In this document: positions 32,558 through 42,756 of the stretch, piece after piece | Numbering within the stretch: the stretch's first letter is position 1 | How the letters are laid out: every line of letters begins with the position of its first letter | Origin: Cladosporium sp. IMV 00045 | Lineage: Eukaryota; Ascomycota; Dothideomycetes; Cladosporiales; Cladosporiaceae | DNA length: 64,000 bases | Assembly: GCA_001931905.2 (NCBI GenBank) | Contig: MSJI02000514.1 | Span: 39,527-103,526 of the forward strand | Direction: 5' to 3' | The notes under the pieces: generated by a model | Told to the model about the DNA's origin: nothing | Seen by the model: the letters and a program-made list of their open reading frames with translations, nothing else | Database searches by the model: none | Made by a program: the position numbers and the translations under genes

Positions 32558-32794
32558 AGGAGACACAGCAAGCAAAGGCGTTTGAATGCACCGGGATTTG
32601 GACAGCACTGGTCCATTACGATTATATCACGATTGAAGATTTAGCGCTGGCTTTACTTGAGGTTCACATACTTGCTTTTTAGTAATCGTTATTCTTTACA
32701 TGCGATTCATGGTGTAAGACCCATAGAACTTTGTCTTGATATTGTTGACCGAATACCTATTCATCTCTACATGCATTTCATTCCTGTCACGACC

Positions 32795-33865
32795 TCACAG
32801 CTTCGCCTGACCATCCTGCGGCACCTTCACCACAACCTTGCCCCAAGTCTCTCTGGCACCCAAAGCCTGCAACGCCTCCCCAACCTTCTCCAGACCAACA
32901 TACTCCTTGTCCTCAAAATTTGTCCCACGAATCTTCTTCGCCTCCATCAGCTCAAACAAGCCATCCCAAACAACCTGCTGCGTTTCAGGCTCATTGTAAG
33001 CATAAGCGCCCCAATGCAAGCCAATGACAGCAATATTCTTCAGCAGCAACTTATTCATAGCGACCTTCTCGATCTCACCACCCACAAATCCCACCACGAT
33101 CAACCGTCCATTCCACGCAATGCACTTGGTGCTCTTGTCGATCAATCCCACAGGATCGTAGACTATATTAACACCGCGCTTCTTGGGCGTCAAGTTCTTG
33201 ACCTGCTGCGGCCAATCCGCATCGCGGTAGGAAATGCAGTGGTCAGCGCCGAACCGCTTCGCCACGTCGAGCTTATGCTGCGTCCCCGCCGTCGCGACGA
33301 CTGTGGCTCCGAAGGCTTTTGCGATTTGCACGGCGGCCAGGCCGACTCCGCCCGCGGCGGCATGCACGAGCACCCAGTCGCCGGCTTTGATGTTCGCGCG
33401 CGTCACGAGCGCAGCGTAGGAGGTGGGCATGGTTACGAACAAGCCGGCTGCTTCGAAGAAAGACCATCCGTTCGGCACGGGTTTGAGCTGGTCTTCTTTG
33501 GCGCAGACGAGCGTTGCGTAGCCGCCCTGGGCGGCGCCGAAGACTTTTTCGCCGACGGAGTATTTGTGGCCTGAAGACTTGTTCGAGGGCACGGCGGTCA
33601 CGACGCCGCTGAATTCGGAGCCGGAGATCCAGGGTAGAGGAGGTTGGTGTTGGTATTTGCCGCGGATTTGCAGGAGGTCGAAGAAGTTGGTTGCTGTGCT
33701 GTGGATTCGGATGGTGTATTGATCCGGGCTTGGGACTGGGTCGGGAAGGTCGGTTACCCGGAGATCTTGGGGTCCCTGAATGAGCATTAGACGATGGGTG
33801 TGAGCGAGAGGGTTTTACTGTCATAGACACACCGAAACATATTCTTTTACTTGAATGCCGCGCAT
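32795..33865 (-). CDS. Zinc-free MDR oxidoreductase (quinone oxidoreductase type)
   Basis: 337 aa in two exons: 33865-33833 (MRGIQVKEYVS) and 33775-32795, with a 57-nt GTGTGT-CAG intron in phase 0. Features of the zeta-crystallin/QOR branch: NFFDLLQIRGKY, a GSEFSGVV motif where zinc enzymes have GHE, and a Rossmann VHAAAGGVGLAAVQIAKAFG. The lack of zinc ligands argues for an NADPH-dependent reductase of quinones or activated alkenes. Cellular substrate unknown. It is convergent with the SYLF gene and divergent from DSK2. The first in-frame ATG of the long exon (33787) lies in the intron; the exon-1 start restores the normal N-terminus. Confidence 0.88.
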
Positions 33866-34415
33866 GGTTGGGTCTGGTATGAGTGGAAATAGACGACTAT
33901 GGTACAGAGATTGAGATTTAAGTAGGTGCTGCTTTCAAATGAGCTGAACTAGATGGTGAACTCTGATCAATTCGTGAAACCGAAGGCCATTTGTTTGGAA
34001 CTTGTTCTTTATGATATCTCGGGAGGCTGACGGCTATGTCGCTCGGGGTGGTATCACCATCGTGCCTTCCTACCTCGGCACGACGATAAGCCATGTCACA
34101 TGTAGATAAGAGATTCTTCATGCCTCAGGACTTTGCTGCCGGACCCCTCCAACATCCCGGGCCTTCCTAGTGCGTGGTAAGTGACGCATGAGCGTTTGGG
34201 AGAGCATGTGGCTGTCTGCTTCCATGTGCTTCTCTGACGCCGCCTGAACATAACACCTTTGACTGTCTGATCACTACCAACACCGCAACATCACTGACAT
34301 ACCCCGACCCAAATCTAATACTACGCATTGCCGTCATTGCTGCTCCACAAACGGATTGCAGTCGCCGAAACAACCCTTCTCACCAGCACCCAGTCTCATC
34401 GATAACCTGGCCAAC
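33866..34415. promoter_or_regulatory. Divergent promoter region (QOR / DSK2)
   Basis: 550 bases between two head-to-head genes, so it must hold both promoters. No clear TATA box or known operator found by eye. Confidence 0.45.
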
Positions 34416-35753
34416 ATGGCCGACGAGAGCGCACCGAGTGACCAACAGATCACCTTCACCGTCAAATCCTCCTCCGACCAGAAGCATGTTGTAACCGTTT
34501 CGCTCTCGACTACGGTTGGCGATCTCAAACAGAAACTCTCAACTTCCGAATACGCAAACATCCCGGCAGAGAGACAGCGACTCATCTACAGCGGCCGCGT
34601 TCTCAAGGACCCCGACACTCTCAACACTTGCAAGATCAAGGAAGGCAACACGGTGCACCTTGTCAAGGGTGCTGACAGCAACCAGCGACAGAACCCTGCA
34701 AACCAAGGAGGTTCGGCAGTACCACCAGGCGCCGGCAACAGTGCGGCAGGCAATGTACCTCAGAACATCCAGGCTGGAACCGGTGCAGGCAACCCGCTTG
34801 CACAGCTGACCGGCGCACGCTATGCTGGTTTCCACGGTCTCCCCGGCGCAGACATGTTTGGAGCAGACGGCGGCATGGGCGCGCCACCCAACCCTGACCA
34901 GATGTTGCGCATGCTTGAAGACCCCAATTTCGCCCAGCAGATGAACGAAGCCATGAACAACCCGGCGGTCATCGATATGCTGCGCAACAACCCGATGATT
35001 CGTGACAACCCAATGGCCCGCGCTGCGATTGAGAACCCCGAGATGAGGCGCATGATGATGAACCCGGATATGATCAGGATGCAAATGCAGATGCAACGCT
35101 CGATGGGTGGCGGCGGACCAGGTGGTGCTGGCAGCTTTCCCATGCCCGGTCAGACAGACACTACACCAGCTGGAGAGAACAACAGCACATCAGAAGGAGG
35201 GCAAGCCGGCCGCACTGATGCGCCGCCAAACCCGTTCGGTGGTGCCGGAGGCGCCAACCCATTTGCAGCACTTTTCCCTGGTACCGGTGCAGGCGCAGGT
35301 GCAGGTGCAGGTGCAGGCGCAGGCGCGAACTCAACACCCGGTCAAACCACGGGGTCAGAAGGCGCCCAACAACCACCGCAGAACCCATTTGCAAGCTTAT
35401 TCGGCACGGGTGCTCAAGGAGGTCAAGAGCAACAAAACAACCCATTCCAGGCAGCCGCACAGCAAATGATGAACAACCCTCAGATGATGCAACAAATGAT
35501 GCAAATGATGGGAGGCGGTGGCGGCGGCGCAGGCGGCGCAGGCGAAGCCGGGTTCAATCCTTTCGGAGCCATGGGTGGTTTTGGCGGCGGACAGCAAGCC
35601 CCAGTCGACAACAGCCCACCCGAGGAGAGGTACGCGGCGCAACTGCAGCAGCTGAACGACATGGGTTTCTACGAGTTCGAGCGCAACGTCCAGGCTCTGA
35701 GACGGAGTGGAGGCAGCGTGCAGGGCGCGATCGAGTACCTTCTGAGCGGCTGA
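34416..35753 (+). CDS. DSK2: Ubiquilin / Dsk2 proteasome shuttle
   Basis: 445 aa. It carries ubiquitinated proteins to the proteasome in cytosol and nucleus. An N-terminal ubiquitin-like domain spans about residues 10-85 (ITFTVKSSSDQKHVVTV, ERQRLIYSGRVLKDPDTL). A STI1-type region follows (NPDQMLRMLEDPNFAQQMNE, NNPMIRDNPMARAAIENPEM), then a Gly/Ala/Gln/Met-rich linker, a second Met-rich STI1-like stretch (NNPQMMQQMMQMMG) and a C-terminal UBA domain (QLQQLNDMGFYEFERNVQAL, GAIEYLLSG). The ATG at 34416 starts MADESAPSD; frame openness upstream is without ATG. The gene lacks introns. Confidence 0.93.
   Translation: MADESAPSDQQITFTVKSSSDQKHVVTVSLSTTVGDLKQKLSTSEYANIPAERQRLIYSGRVLKDPDTLNTCKIKEGNTVHLVKGADSNQRQNPANQGGSAVPPGAGNSAAGNVPQNIQAGTGAGNPLAQLTGARYAGFHGLPGADMFGADGGMGAPPNPDQMLRMLEDPNFAQQMNEAMNNPAVIDMLRNNPMIRDNPMARAAIENPEMRRMMMNPDMIRMQMQMQRSMGGGGPGGAGSFPMPGQTDTTPAGENNSTSEGGQAGRTDAPPNPFGGAGGANPFAALFPGTGAGAGAGAGAGAGANSTPGQTTGSEGAQQPPQNPFASLFGTGAQGGQEQQNNPFQAAAQQMMNNPQMMQQMMQMMGGGGGGAGGAGEAGFNPFGAMGGFGGGQQAPVDNSPPEERYAAQLQQLNDMGFYEFERNVQALRRSGGSVQGAIEYLLSG
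35286..35327 (+). repeat. Hexamer repeat (GGNGCA) within DSK2
   Basis: Seven tandem GGTGCA/GGCGCA-type units encode a Gly-Ala run in the DSK2 linker. Unit number may vary between strains because of slippage. Confidence 0.85.
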
Positions 35754-36474
35754 TTTCGCGTTACGAGCGAGGTTTGCATTCCCTTGTAGATTTTTCAACG
35801 ATTCGTTCCGATGGCATACACTGGCGATGATAGCTTTATGTTAAACTGTTCACTTTCAAATCAACAATCCCATACGACGTGATCCTATCACGCCTTCGCT
35901 TTTCTGGCATTGTGTTCTCAAATGTGTTCGGCTTACTAAAATTCCCGTGGGAAAGATACCTGTAGTGATGTACTGCAATAACTGTATACGTCGCATGCCA
36001 TACATGTCAATTCCACTCTTGTCGATGACGACAAAGCCAGTTGCATACATGTAATCAATCCTCGTTCGACCGCGAGATGAACATCAAAAACCTGATGAGT
36101 GTGCAATCACCGCCCTAGCGAAAACCAATTTTCGTATGAGTTGACATCTCCAAGCTACCTACATGTACAATGTACCTGAACAATACTACGCTCTAAAAAA
36201 TCACTGCTCAATGCATTTGACTAAATCTATCGCTTGATGGCAGATGTCGTGACACTTCGCTTGTCAACAACCCTAACTCGGCCTTTGATACCTAACCATG
36301 CTGTGAGGGGTACAAAGACCGACTTCGGTTGTAAATGAACCGATCTTTTAACCCAGGACATTACTTCGATTACCTAGGTTTACCACCAACGTTTTGAACT
36401 TATTCACAACAAGTCCCGCTTACAATCTAATCGAAGTATTGCAATTTGAATAAGCAAATAAGAGAGTCGTCAAC
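35754..36474. other. Intergenic region
   Basis: 3' flank of DSK2 and 5' flank of the galactonate dehydratase gene. AT-rich near 36100-36300, nothing recognisable. Confidence 0.5.
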
Positions 36475-37733
36475 ATGGCGCCTATTGCTAACATCGAGTA
36501 CTTTCGCGTGATGCCGAGAGTAAGGTGCCGATACTTTCGTTTGACATGGCAGATCTTCTGACTGAGCGACAGTGGCTTTTCGTCAAGATAACCGATTCCG
36601 AAGGCCGAGTAGGATGGGGCGAAGCGTCGCTCGAAGGCAAGCCTATGCGAAATCTACATAGTATTCAACCTTCATTAACGCCGATCTCAGGCCACACCGA
36701 AGCCGTAGAAGGCACCCTCAATGGATTCATCACCCGCTTCGTCGGCCACGAAGCCGACGACATCGAAGCGATCTGGCAAGATACATGGCGCAAGTCCTTC
36801 TACCGCGGCGGGCCTGTTTTCATGTCTGCCCTCGCGGGCATCGACATCGCCCTGTGGGACCTCAAAGCGCGCAAATTGAACGTGCCCATATGGCAGTTGC
36901 TGGGCGGCAAAGTCCGCGACAGAGTGAATGTGTACGCGTGGATAGGCGGCGATAGACCTTCCGATGTCGAGAGCGCGGCGAAGGAACGTATCGCGCAGGG
37001 GTTTAGGGCTATCAAGATGAATGCCACGGAGGATGTGGGCTGGTTGGACTCGCCTGCGGTTCTGGATGCGAGTGTTGAGAGGCTCAAGACCGTGAAGGCT
37101 TTGGGTATTGATGCTGGTGTTGATTTCCATGGTAGACTGCATAAGCCTATGGCGAAGCAGTTGGCGAAAGCATTAGAGCCACATCGCCCTTTGTTCATTG
37201 AAGAGCCGCTACTCAGCGAGCATCCGGAGAGTGTGAAAGAACTCTATGGGCTGACGACCTGCCCGATTGCTCTGGGAGAGCGACTCTACAGCCGCTGGGA
37301 CTTCAAGCGCTTCTTCGAGGATGTGTCCGTCGACATCATCCAGCCCGACATCGCGCATTGCGGTGGTATCTCTGAGCTCCGACGGATTGCAGCCATGGCA
37401 GAGACGTACGATGTTGCAGTCGCACCTCATTGTCCGCTTGGTCCGATCGCCCTTGCGGCGTGCCTACAAATTGGCATTTCTACACCAAATCATCAGATTC
37501 AGGAAATGAGTGTGGGAATGCACTATAACGTTGAGGCCGGCGAGTATGATATCAGCAGCTACGTTACGAACCCGGAAGCATTCTCCGTCAAGGACGGGTT
37601 TGTGGAAGCACTGAAAGGTCCTGGCTTGGGTATTGAGATCAACGAAGAGCTCGTTAGGAAGGTTGCGGAAACTACCAACCCGTGGGAACTCAAAGGCTTT
37701 GTAGGGAAAGATGGCGGCTACAGGGAATGGTAG
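36475..37733 (+). CDS. D-galactonate dehydratase (enolase superfamily)
   Basis: Mg-dependent enzyme that dehydrates D-galactonate to 2-keto-3-deoxy-galactonate. Exons are 36475-36519, 36573-36636 and 36691-37733, giving 383 aa, close to bacterial DgoD. Intron 1 is GT-AG (53 nt). Intron 2 is a GC-AG intron (GCAAGC, ATTAAC branch, TCAG; 54 nt), needed to give GEASLEG-HTEAVEG. Metal ligands appear at Asp181 (DFHGR), Glu207 (FIEEPLL) and Glu233 (ALGERLY); His183 and His283 (APHCPLGP) are the expected acid/base residues, all two less than in DgoD. Intron 2 is a multiple of three without a stop, so its retention would add 18 residues. Related sugar-acid dehydratases cannot be fully excluded. Confidence 0.88.
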
Positions 37734-37912
37734 ATTGATTGTCAGTGGGAAGTATTGCTTTACAGGCTATCAACTCTTGAGCATCCAGACACCATTCATC
37801 ATTGGACTTGCGCGAGCAATACAGAAATTCCAACGAGGATAATGAATGTGAACTTCTTTCCCCCCTTTATCTCTTTCCGTCGCTATCGCCACCTCGCTGC
37901 TCGTGAGTTTGA

Positions 37913-38848
37913 TCAGTCTCCCAGAGTCTTCTGTCTGTAGCCAGTATCGATCGGCCACATGTCAATCCAGTCATTTGCTTTTAAACTCAGCGGATCATCA
38001 TCTACTCGTAAGTCTTTCTCGTTGAGCGACGACGAGAGGACTCTCTCGACCGCAGCAGGGCCCTCCAGTTGGCGTGGATCTGGCGATGTAGCCTTGACCT
38101 TCGCGATCAAATCATCGTATCTCGATATCCAAGCACGAGTCTTGGGGTATCTCTGGCTGCTGAAGAAGGTGTCTGGCAGGGCGTTTGGAAGACTGTGCAT
38201 CCAGGAGAAGATCCAAGCAGCTAAGGCGAATCAGCACTTTAACAGAAATGAAGCTATCCGGTGACAGGAGCTTGACTGACCATGAACATCCGCAAGCCCA
38301 GGCCCATCACTACCCAAAACCCACAGACGCCCATCACCCAGCAAATCCTCCAAAAAATCAAAGTTCGCCATCAGATTCGCCAACGCCGCCGGTTTCAATC
38401 GATCCTGCTCCTCCGCCGTCCAAGGTCTCCCCCAAAGCTCCTCGCGATCTTTCTGAAACTTCTCATCTTTACAAAGCTCCAACTCACTCGGAATAGCAGC
38501 AGCAGCGGCCCCAAAGACCACAACATCCGTCCACTTCTCGAGCAAGCGCTCCATCGCTCTGCCCGTGGGGTCTACGGCGCTTATGTCTTTGAACCCGCTT
38601 TCGCGTGGATACCATTCTTCGAGTTTCTGCAAGATCAGGAGAGTGTCGCAATAGATGTCACGACCGACGGCGAGGACGGGAATGCGACGGTATTTGACGC
38701 CCAAGGCGGCGAGGTCTGGGCGAGGCATTGTGATGGGCTGGATGCATTGGCTGTATGGGATGCCGCGCAGTGCGAGATAGTGCCGGATTTTGCTTGCCCA
38801 TGGGGACATGGACCAGAGGAATAGTATTGGTTCTTCGGAGGGCGCCAT
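37913..38848 (-). CDS. Glutathione S-transferase-like protein
   Basis: 291 aa in two exons (38848-38281 and 38220-37913; intron GTCAGT-TAG, 60 nt). The first ~85 residues fit a thioredoxin-fold GST N-domain: ILFLWSMSPWASKIRHYLAL, then RRIPVLAVGRDIYCDTLLIL with the cis-Pro (IPVL) and the Asp-Thr in place of the usual Glu-Ser for glutathione binding. The C-terminal part is helical (WIFSWMHSLPNALPDTFF spans the splice site). It looks like the fungal GST-like group in which activity is often unproven. Convergent with the galactonate dehydratase gene, 180 nt apart. Confidence 0.75.
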
Positions 38849-39524
38849 GTGATTTATGTTTCGTACCTCAAGATTTACATCATTGGAAAGGGTGGATGTT
38901 GCTCGCTGCGCAAATGTTGGAGGTGGGTAATAGTTTGGGACTGCTGGATATCTGGTAAATGCATCCAGTGTAGTAATCTTCTATTGCTCTATGCATTTAT
39001 AACAAAATGGAGGTTTGTATTGATGCATTCAGGAAGCACATACCCCTCCCTCGTACCATCGGGGTAGCGGAAGCTCTAATAAAGCCACAGGTGTGTATAC
39101 CGCCGATCATCTTTATTTCTAAATGCATCGCTAACAGAAACATTAGAATAGATTAAGCTGCTCCAGAACAGCTAGTCTTGACTGGTTATGCATGAGACTT
39201 TAACCCCTATTGCAAAGCTGGGCCAAAATTGTAATGGTTGGCCTGAAAACGCAATGCAGAACGGCAAGCGCAGCTTGTTGCCACGCAGTGTATGAAGCAA
39301 TCGTATCAAACAGAGCAGTGATGCGATACTTAGCGTGCGCATCAGTATCATGGCCACTATCAAGGAATAGTCTGATCGATGCGTGTCGAAGGCAGCTCGA
39401 GGCTTTTCTGTCCTGGAGTCCGAGAGCAAATGCTTTTGATTCTTAGCTTTAAGTGGCAGAGGTTGGAGGCGCCAGGAAGCGTTGTGACCCCAAGTTGAAT
39501 GGTTGATACATGCAATATCGTAAC
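38849..39524. other. Intergenic region
   Basis: Between the start of the GST-like gene and the 3' end of the NT-C2 gene. Nothing recognisable. Confidence 0.5.
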
Positions 39525-40787
39525 TCATGAGTAAGCTCGTTCGCCGACGCGCCAATTCCTGAGATCTTCTCGGATCTCAAACTCATCGACCTCTCCGGGT
39601 GCTTTGAGGGAAGTCTTGTGCTTCCTACCAAAGCTATACGTCCCGCTTCCATGACTTCCATGATGCGCATGTTTGCTTCGGAAAACACTGCGACTCGCGC
39701 CTTCTGGTGTTCTCGCCATCCGGTCTCGATGCGGGTCCTCGGCGTCAGGGTTCGGTGTCGAAGTGCCGGACCTTGTCGTGTCTATACTGGTTCGTATGGC
39801 AGGCGGACGACCCGTCCTGCCCCATCCATCTCCACCGGCGAAGATATCCTCGATGGCCTCATCGGCTTTCAGCTCGCCAGGTTGCGCCGACCAGTAAGCC
39901 GCCAACGTGCGACGGTACATATCTTGCATTTCGCCAGCTTCTCTACTGTTGACAGTGAGGTTAGGCACCGGTGCCTCGCCTCCGTCAAGTACAGCATTAT
40001 CGCTGTTCGGATGCCCACCCGCTCCATGGCCTGTCGAGACTGGCTCGGACGAGGATATTATCCCCGCTATGCCGCCAAAGACAGGCGCAGTGCGCAGCGG
40101 CGGAGCAGTGAAGTCTCTCGTGCCCTCCACATACCGCATGTGTATTCCGATTTTGAGCGTGCTGTTGATCTTGCTGTCCTGCATCAAATACCGCCTGACC
40201 ACTCCCTCAGCTTCCGGCGCAGTACCGGGCGAGCCAGGGGCCTGCATCTCGCTGGCTTCCACATATTCGGCCAGGTTGAGCTTGAGTTTTCCAAGTGTGA
40301 TGCGCTCGTTCTTCCCGCTGGTGCTGTATTCCTGTTGTACTTCGAAATCGGCGAGATACTCTTGCAGCATGCCTTCCTTGCTGACGGTCAAGCGGACGGG
40401 AATCTGTTGCTCGTAGCCGTATTGCACGCGATGGTCTTTGATTGGACATTTCTGCGTCCGGCCGCGATGCTCGGCGGCTCGAGAGCTGGGCAGGTGCCAT
40501 CGCACGAAACTGCTGCCGGTGACCAAGGGCACGTTGTTGAGGTCGTGAATGTGTAGGGTCAGGTCGAACTTGGCGCGTCGGAACTTGGGAACGAAGCTCA
40601 TGGTTTTTCGGAGGTTAAGAAAGGTGGGCAGCACTTCAGCCGCCCACTCAGCACTGTCGGTCAGCTGGTAGGAAGCATAGTGTCGAAGTGAAGTGGACGA
40701 GGTCGCTGGCGTGGTGGTGGGCGCTCGGCGTCGCTGATGGAAGTCAGTGCCTATGACGTGCGGCGGAGGCTTCGGATCGTTGGCCAT
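39525..40787 (-). CDS. NT-C2 (EEIG1/EHBP1 N-terminal) domain protein
   Basis: 420 aa from ATG 40787 (MANDPKPPPHV). The NT-C2 domain starts at about residue 63 (MSFVPKFRRAKFDLTLHIHD, LNNVPLVTGSSFVRWHL) and ends around 220 with KINSTLKIGIHMRYVEG. Such domains bind membranes, and the animal proteins link membranes to actin or Rab GTPases. The C-terminal half is disordered, ending in a charged segment (EVDEFEIREDLRNW). The unusual 62-residue lead-in raises the chance that Met63 (ATG at 40601) is the real start, as the domain usually lies at the very N-terminus. Confidence 0.8.
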   Translation of the reverse strand: MANDPKPPPHVIGTDFHQRRRAPTTTPATSSTSLRHYASYQLTDSAEWAAEVLPTFLNLRKTMSFVPKFRRAKFDLTLHIHDLNNVPLVTGSSFVRWHLPSSRAAEHRGRTQKCPIKDHRVQYGYEQQIPVRLTVSKEGMLQEYLADFEVQQEYSTSGKNERITLGKLKLNLAEYVEASEMQAPGSPGTAPEAEGVVRRYLMQDSKINSTLKIGIHMRYVEGTRDFTAPPLRTAPVFGGIAGIISSSEPVSTGHGAGGHPNSDNAVLDGGEAPVPNLTVNSREAGEMQDMYRRTLAAYWSAQPGELKADEAIEDIFAGGDGWGRTGRPPAIRTSIDTTRSGTSTPNPDAEDPHRDRMARTPEGASRSVFRSKHAHHGSHGSGTYSFGRKHKTSLKAPGEVDEFEIREDLRNWRVGERAYS

Positions 40788-41262
40788 CACATGAATCGAT
40801 ATGGCGATGCTTATTTTTGAGGAGCATTCGGCAAGGACACATGTTCTATTGCTTGCTGGAGATTGTTCTCAATGTCAGACATTCACTGGATGATCAGGTA
40901 GGCTACAGCGGTTGCTCTTGCTCCAAGCCGGAAAGGCGCTGTGCCTTGCTTTGTTCCATAGATCGAAGGAACATTCAATCCACGACTACTTTGCGAGAAT
41001 TGCCGCCAACGGGACAACTACAGTCAAGTGTAATTCAAGAAATTGAGCAAGTATCAAGCAGATATTGACAAGATTTTAGATACATAGAGCCAGGCTCCGT
41101 TGAAATAAGTTGAACGAAATGGACTTCATATGTCCAGTAGTGGTATCTCAAAGCGTCCTTGCGCTATCCCTCCCAATCTTACAATTGCATTTTCAAGCGA
41201 TGCAAAATGATTAATGTAGAATATGATAACGCAAAGAAAGTAATGTTAGGCTTCAAGGGCAT
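40788..41262. other. Intergenic region
   Basis: 5' flank of the NT-C2 gene and 3' flank of the membrane protein gene. No supported feature. Confidence 0.5.
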
Positions 41263-42756
41263 CTAGGAGGACCATGCGGCTCTCTGGATGTCCCTCTCCT
41301 CCTGCTGGTCATCCTTGAAGGGGTCTTGGGGCACAACGCCCGCTCCGCTGACCATGGTCTTGGTGGCTTCTTCTGGCCTAGAAGCGACGGGGCTGGCCGC
41401 ACGGGGCTCGACTCTCTGGTCAACGATAGTCTGGACCTCGATGCCCTTCTCGTCATCGTGCAGACCCGCCGAGGAGGCAACCTTACGAGTTGTCTGGGAA
41501 CCGACATCATCGAACATGATGTCGTCGTCGTTCTTGGTGTTGCCGTAGCAAGACGAGAGACTGTTGTTGGAGTTCTTGAATAGAGGCCTGAAAAGACTGC
41601 GGCGAAGACCGAGGAAGCCGGAGGAGGTCGTCTTCTCGGCCGTTTGAGACTCAACGTGAGCAATGTCCTGAGGCTTGCTGATAGAGCCAGTTGAACTGGT
41701 GGTGCTGTTGACAGCGGTGGAACCAGAAGCATCGGATTCTCCACGACCAGAGCTGCCGCGACCAGAGCCGCGAGCAGAGCCGTAGCGGGAGCCGATGGAT
41801 GCCAGGAACTGGGGCCAGACACGCTGAACGAGGCCCTTGAGAGTGGGGGCGCAAGAACAGAAGATTGCAACATTAAGCTCAACACAAGACCAGATAGAAA
41901 ACATGGGCGAGTGCCACGATTGGTCAGGGTTCTTGGCGATCGGTAAGATGAAAGCCAGACGCAGTGCGGAAATAACACATGTGCTTTTGAATGTCAGCAA
42001 GCGTAATCGTACCGTTTGGGGATACCAGACTTACATGAGACCGACGCAGAAGACGGCGTACAGCAGCTGCTTCTGGCGCTTCGGAATCTCGAGACTTCTG
42101 ATCACGCCAATTGGCAGGAGAGCAGTAACGAAGTCGCTAACCATGTTGATGGCGGAGTTCGCGTACCTTGTATTGTCAGATGAAAGTCTGTCGATTGAAG
42201 CAAACTCGATCACTTACCAAGTCTCCATACGTGGGAGGCAGCGCGGGTCGTGGAAAAAGTCCGTGGTTGTCCAGAACACGGAAACCGGGATACACATGAT
42301 CATGGAGCTGAACACAGCCCAAAGAGTCCAGGCAACCGTGATACCGAGCATGACATAGCACGCTTTGCGGAATGCGACTTGCGGGAAGATGCGCAGGTAC
42401 TGCATCAGGATGGACAGCTTGGTGAATCCAAGGGCGGTGTAGTAACTCCAAAGCGCAGTCCAGAAGTACAGGCTCATCTTCTCGAAGTCAATTCGCGGAT
42501 CCCAGACGTGCAGACCCATACCCATCTCCGCCTGTCTGTAAGTCGTGATACAGTAGATGAGTGAGAAAACGCCGGCGACGGAGATCAGAGCATCGTCCGC
42601 ACCAGTCTGCTTCGCGATGAAGGTTCGGGTGCAGATACGTGCAATAACGATCAGGCACATGACAAGGGTGAACGCCACGCACACTCCGTAGACGGCTTCC
42701 TGAGAGGCATGGCCGGAGATGCCTGCTCTGTCTTCCATTCCCTCGGGGCGTTCCAT
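41263..42756 (-). CDS. PTH11/rhodopsin-type seven-helix membrane protein
   Basis: Three exons (42756-42218, 42166-42035, 41983-41263; both introns 51 nt, GTAAGT) give 463 aa. About seven membrane segments: AVYGVCVAFTLVMCLIVI, ALISVAGVFSLIYCI, YFWTALWSYYTALGF, YVMLGITVAWTLWAVFSSMI, INMVSDFVTALLPIGVI, a segment spanning the second splice site (LLYAVFCVGL to ISALRLAFILP), and MFSIWSCVELNVAIFCSCAP. The DDALI after helix 1 and WSCVELNVAI near the end are typical of this large fungal family, some members of which sense surfaces or nutrients. No N-terminal CFEM domain is present. The cytosolic tail (~190 aa) is Ser-rich and charged. The frame before ATG 42756 has no ATG. Confidence 0.87.

Noticed and set aside
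32657..33574. 305-codon open frame antisense to the quinone oxidoreductase
   Set aside because: The sense strand carries the Rossmann and GroES-like motifs; the antisense frame is a shadow.
39618..40556. 312-codon open frame antisense to the NT-C2 gene
   Set aside because: No recognisable domain; the sense strand is clearly coding.
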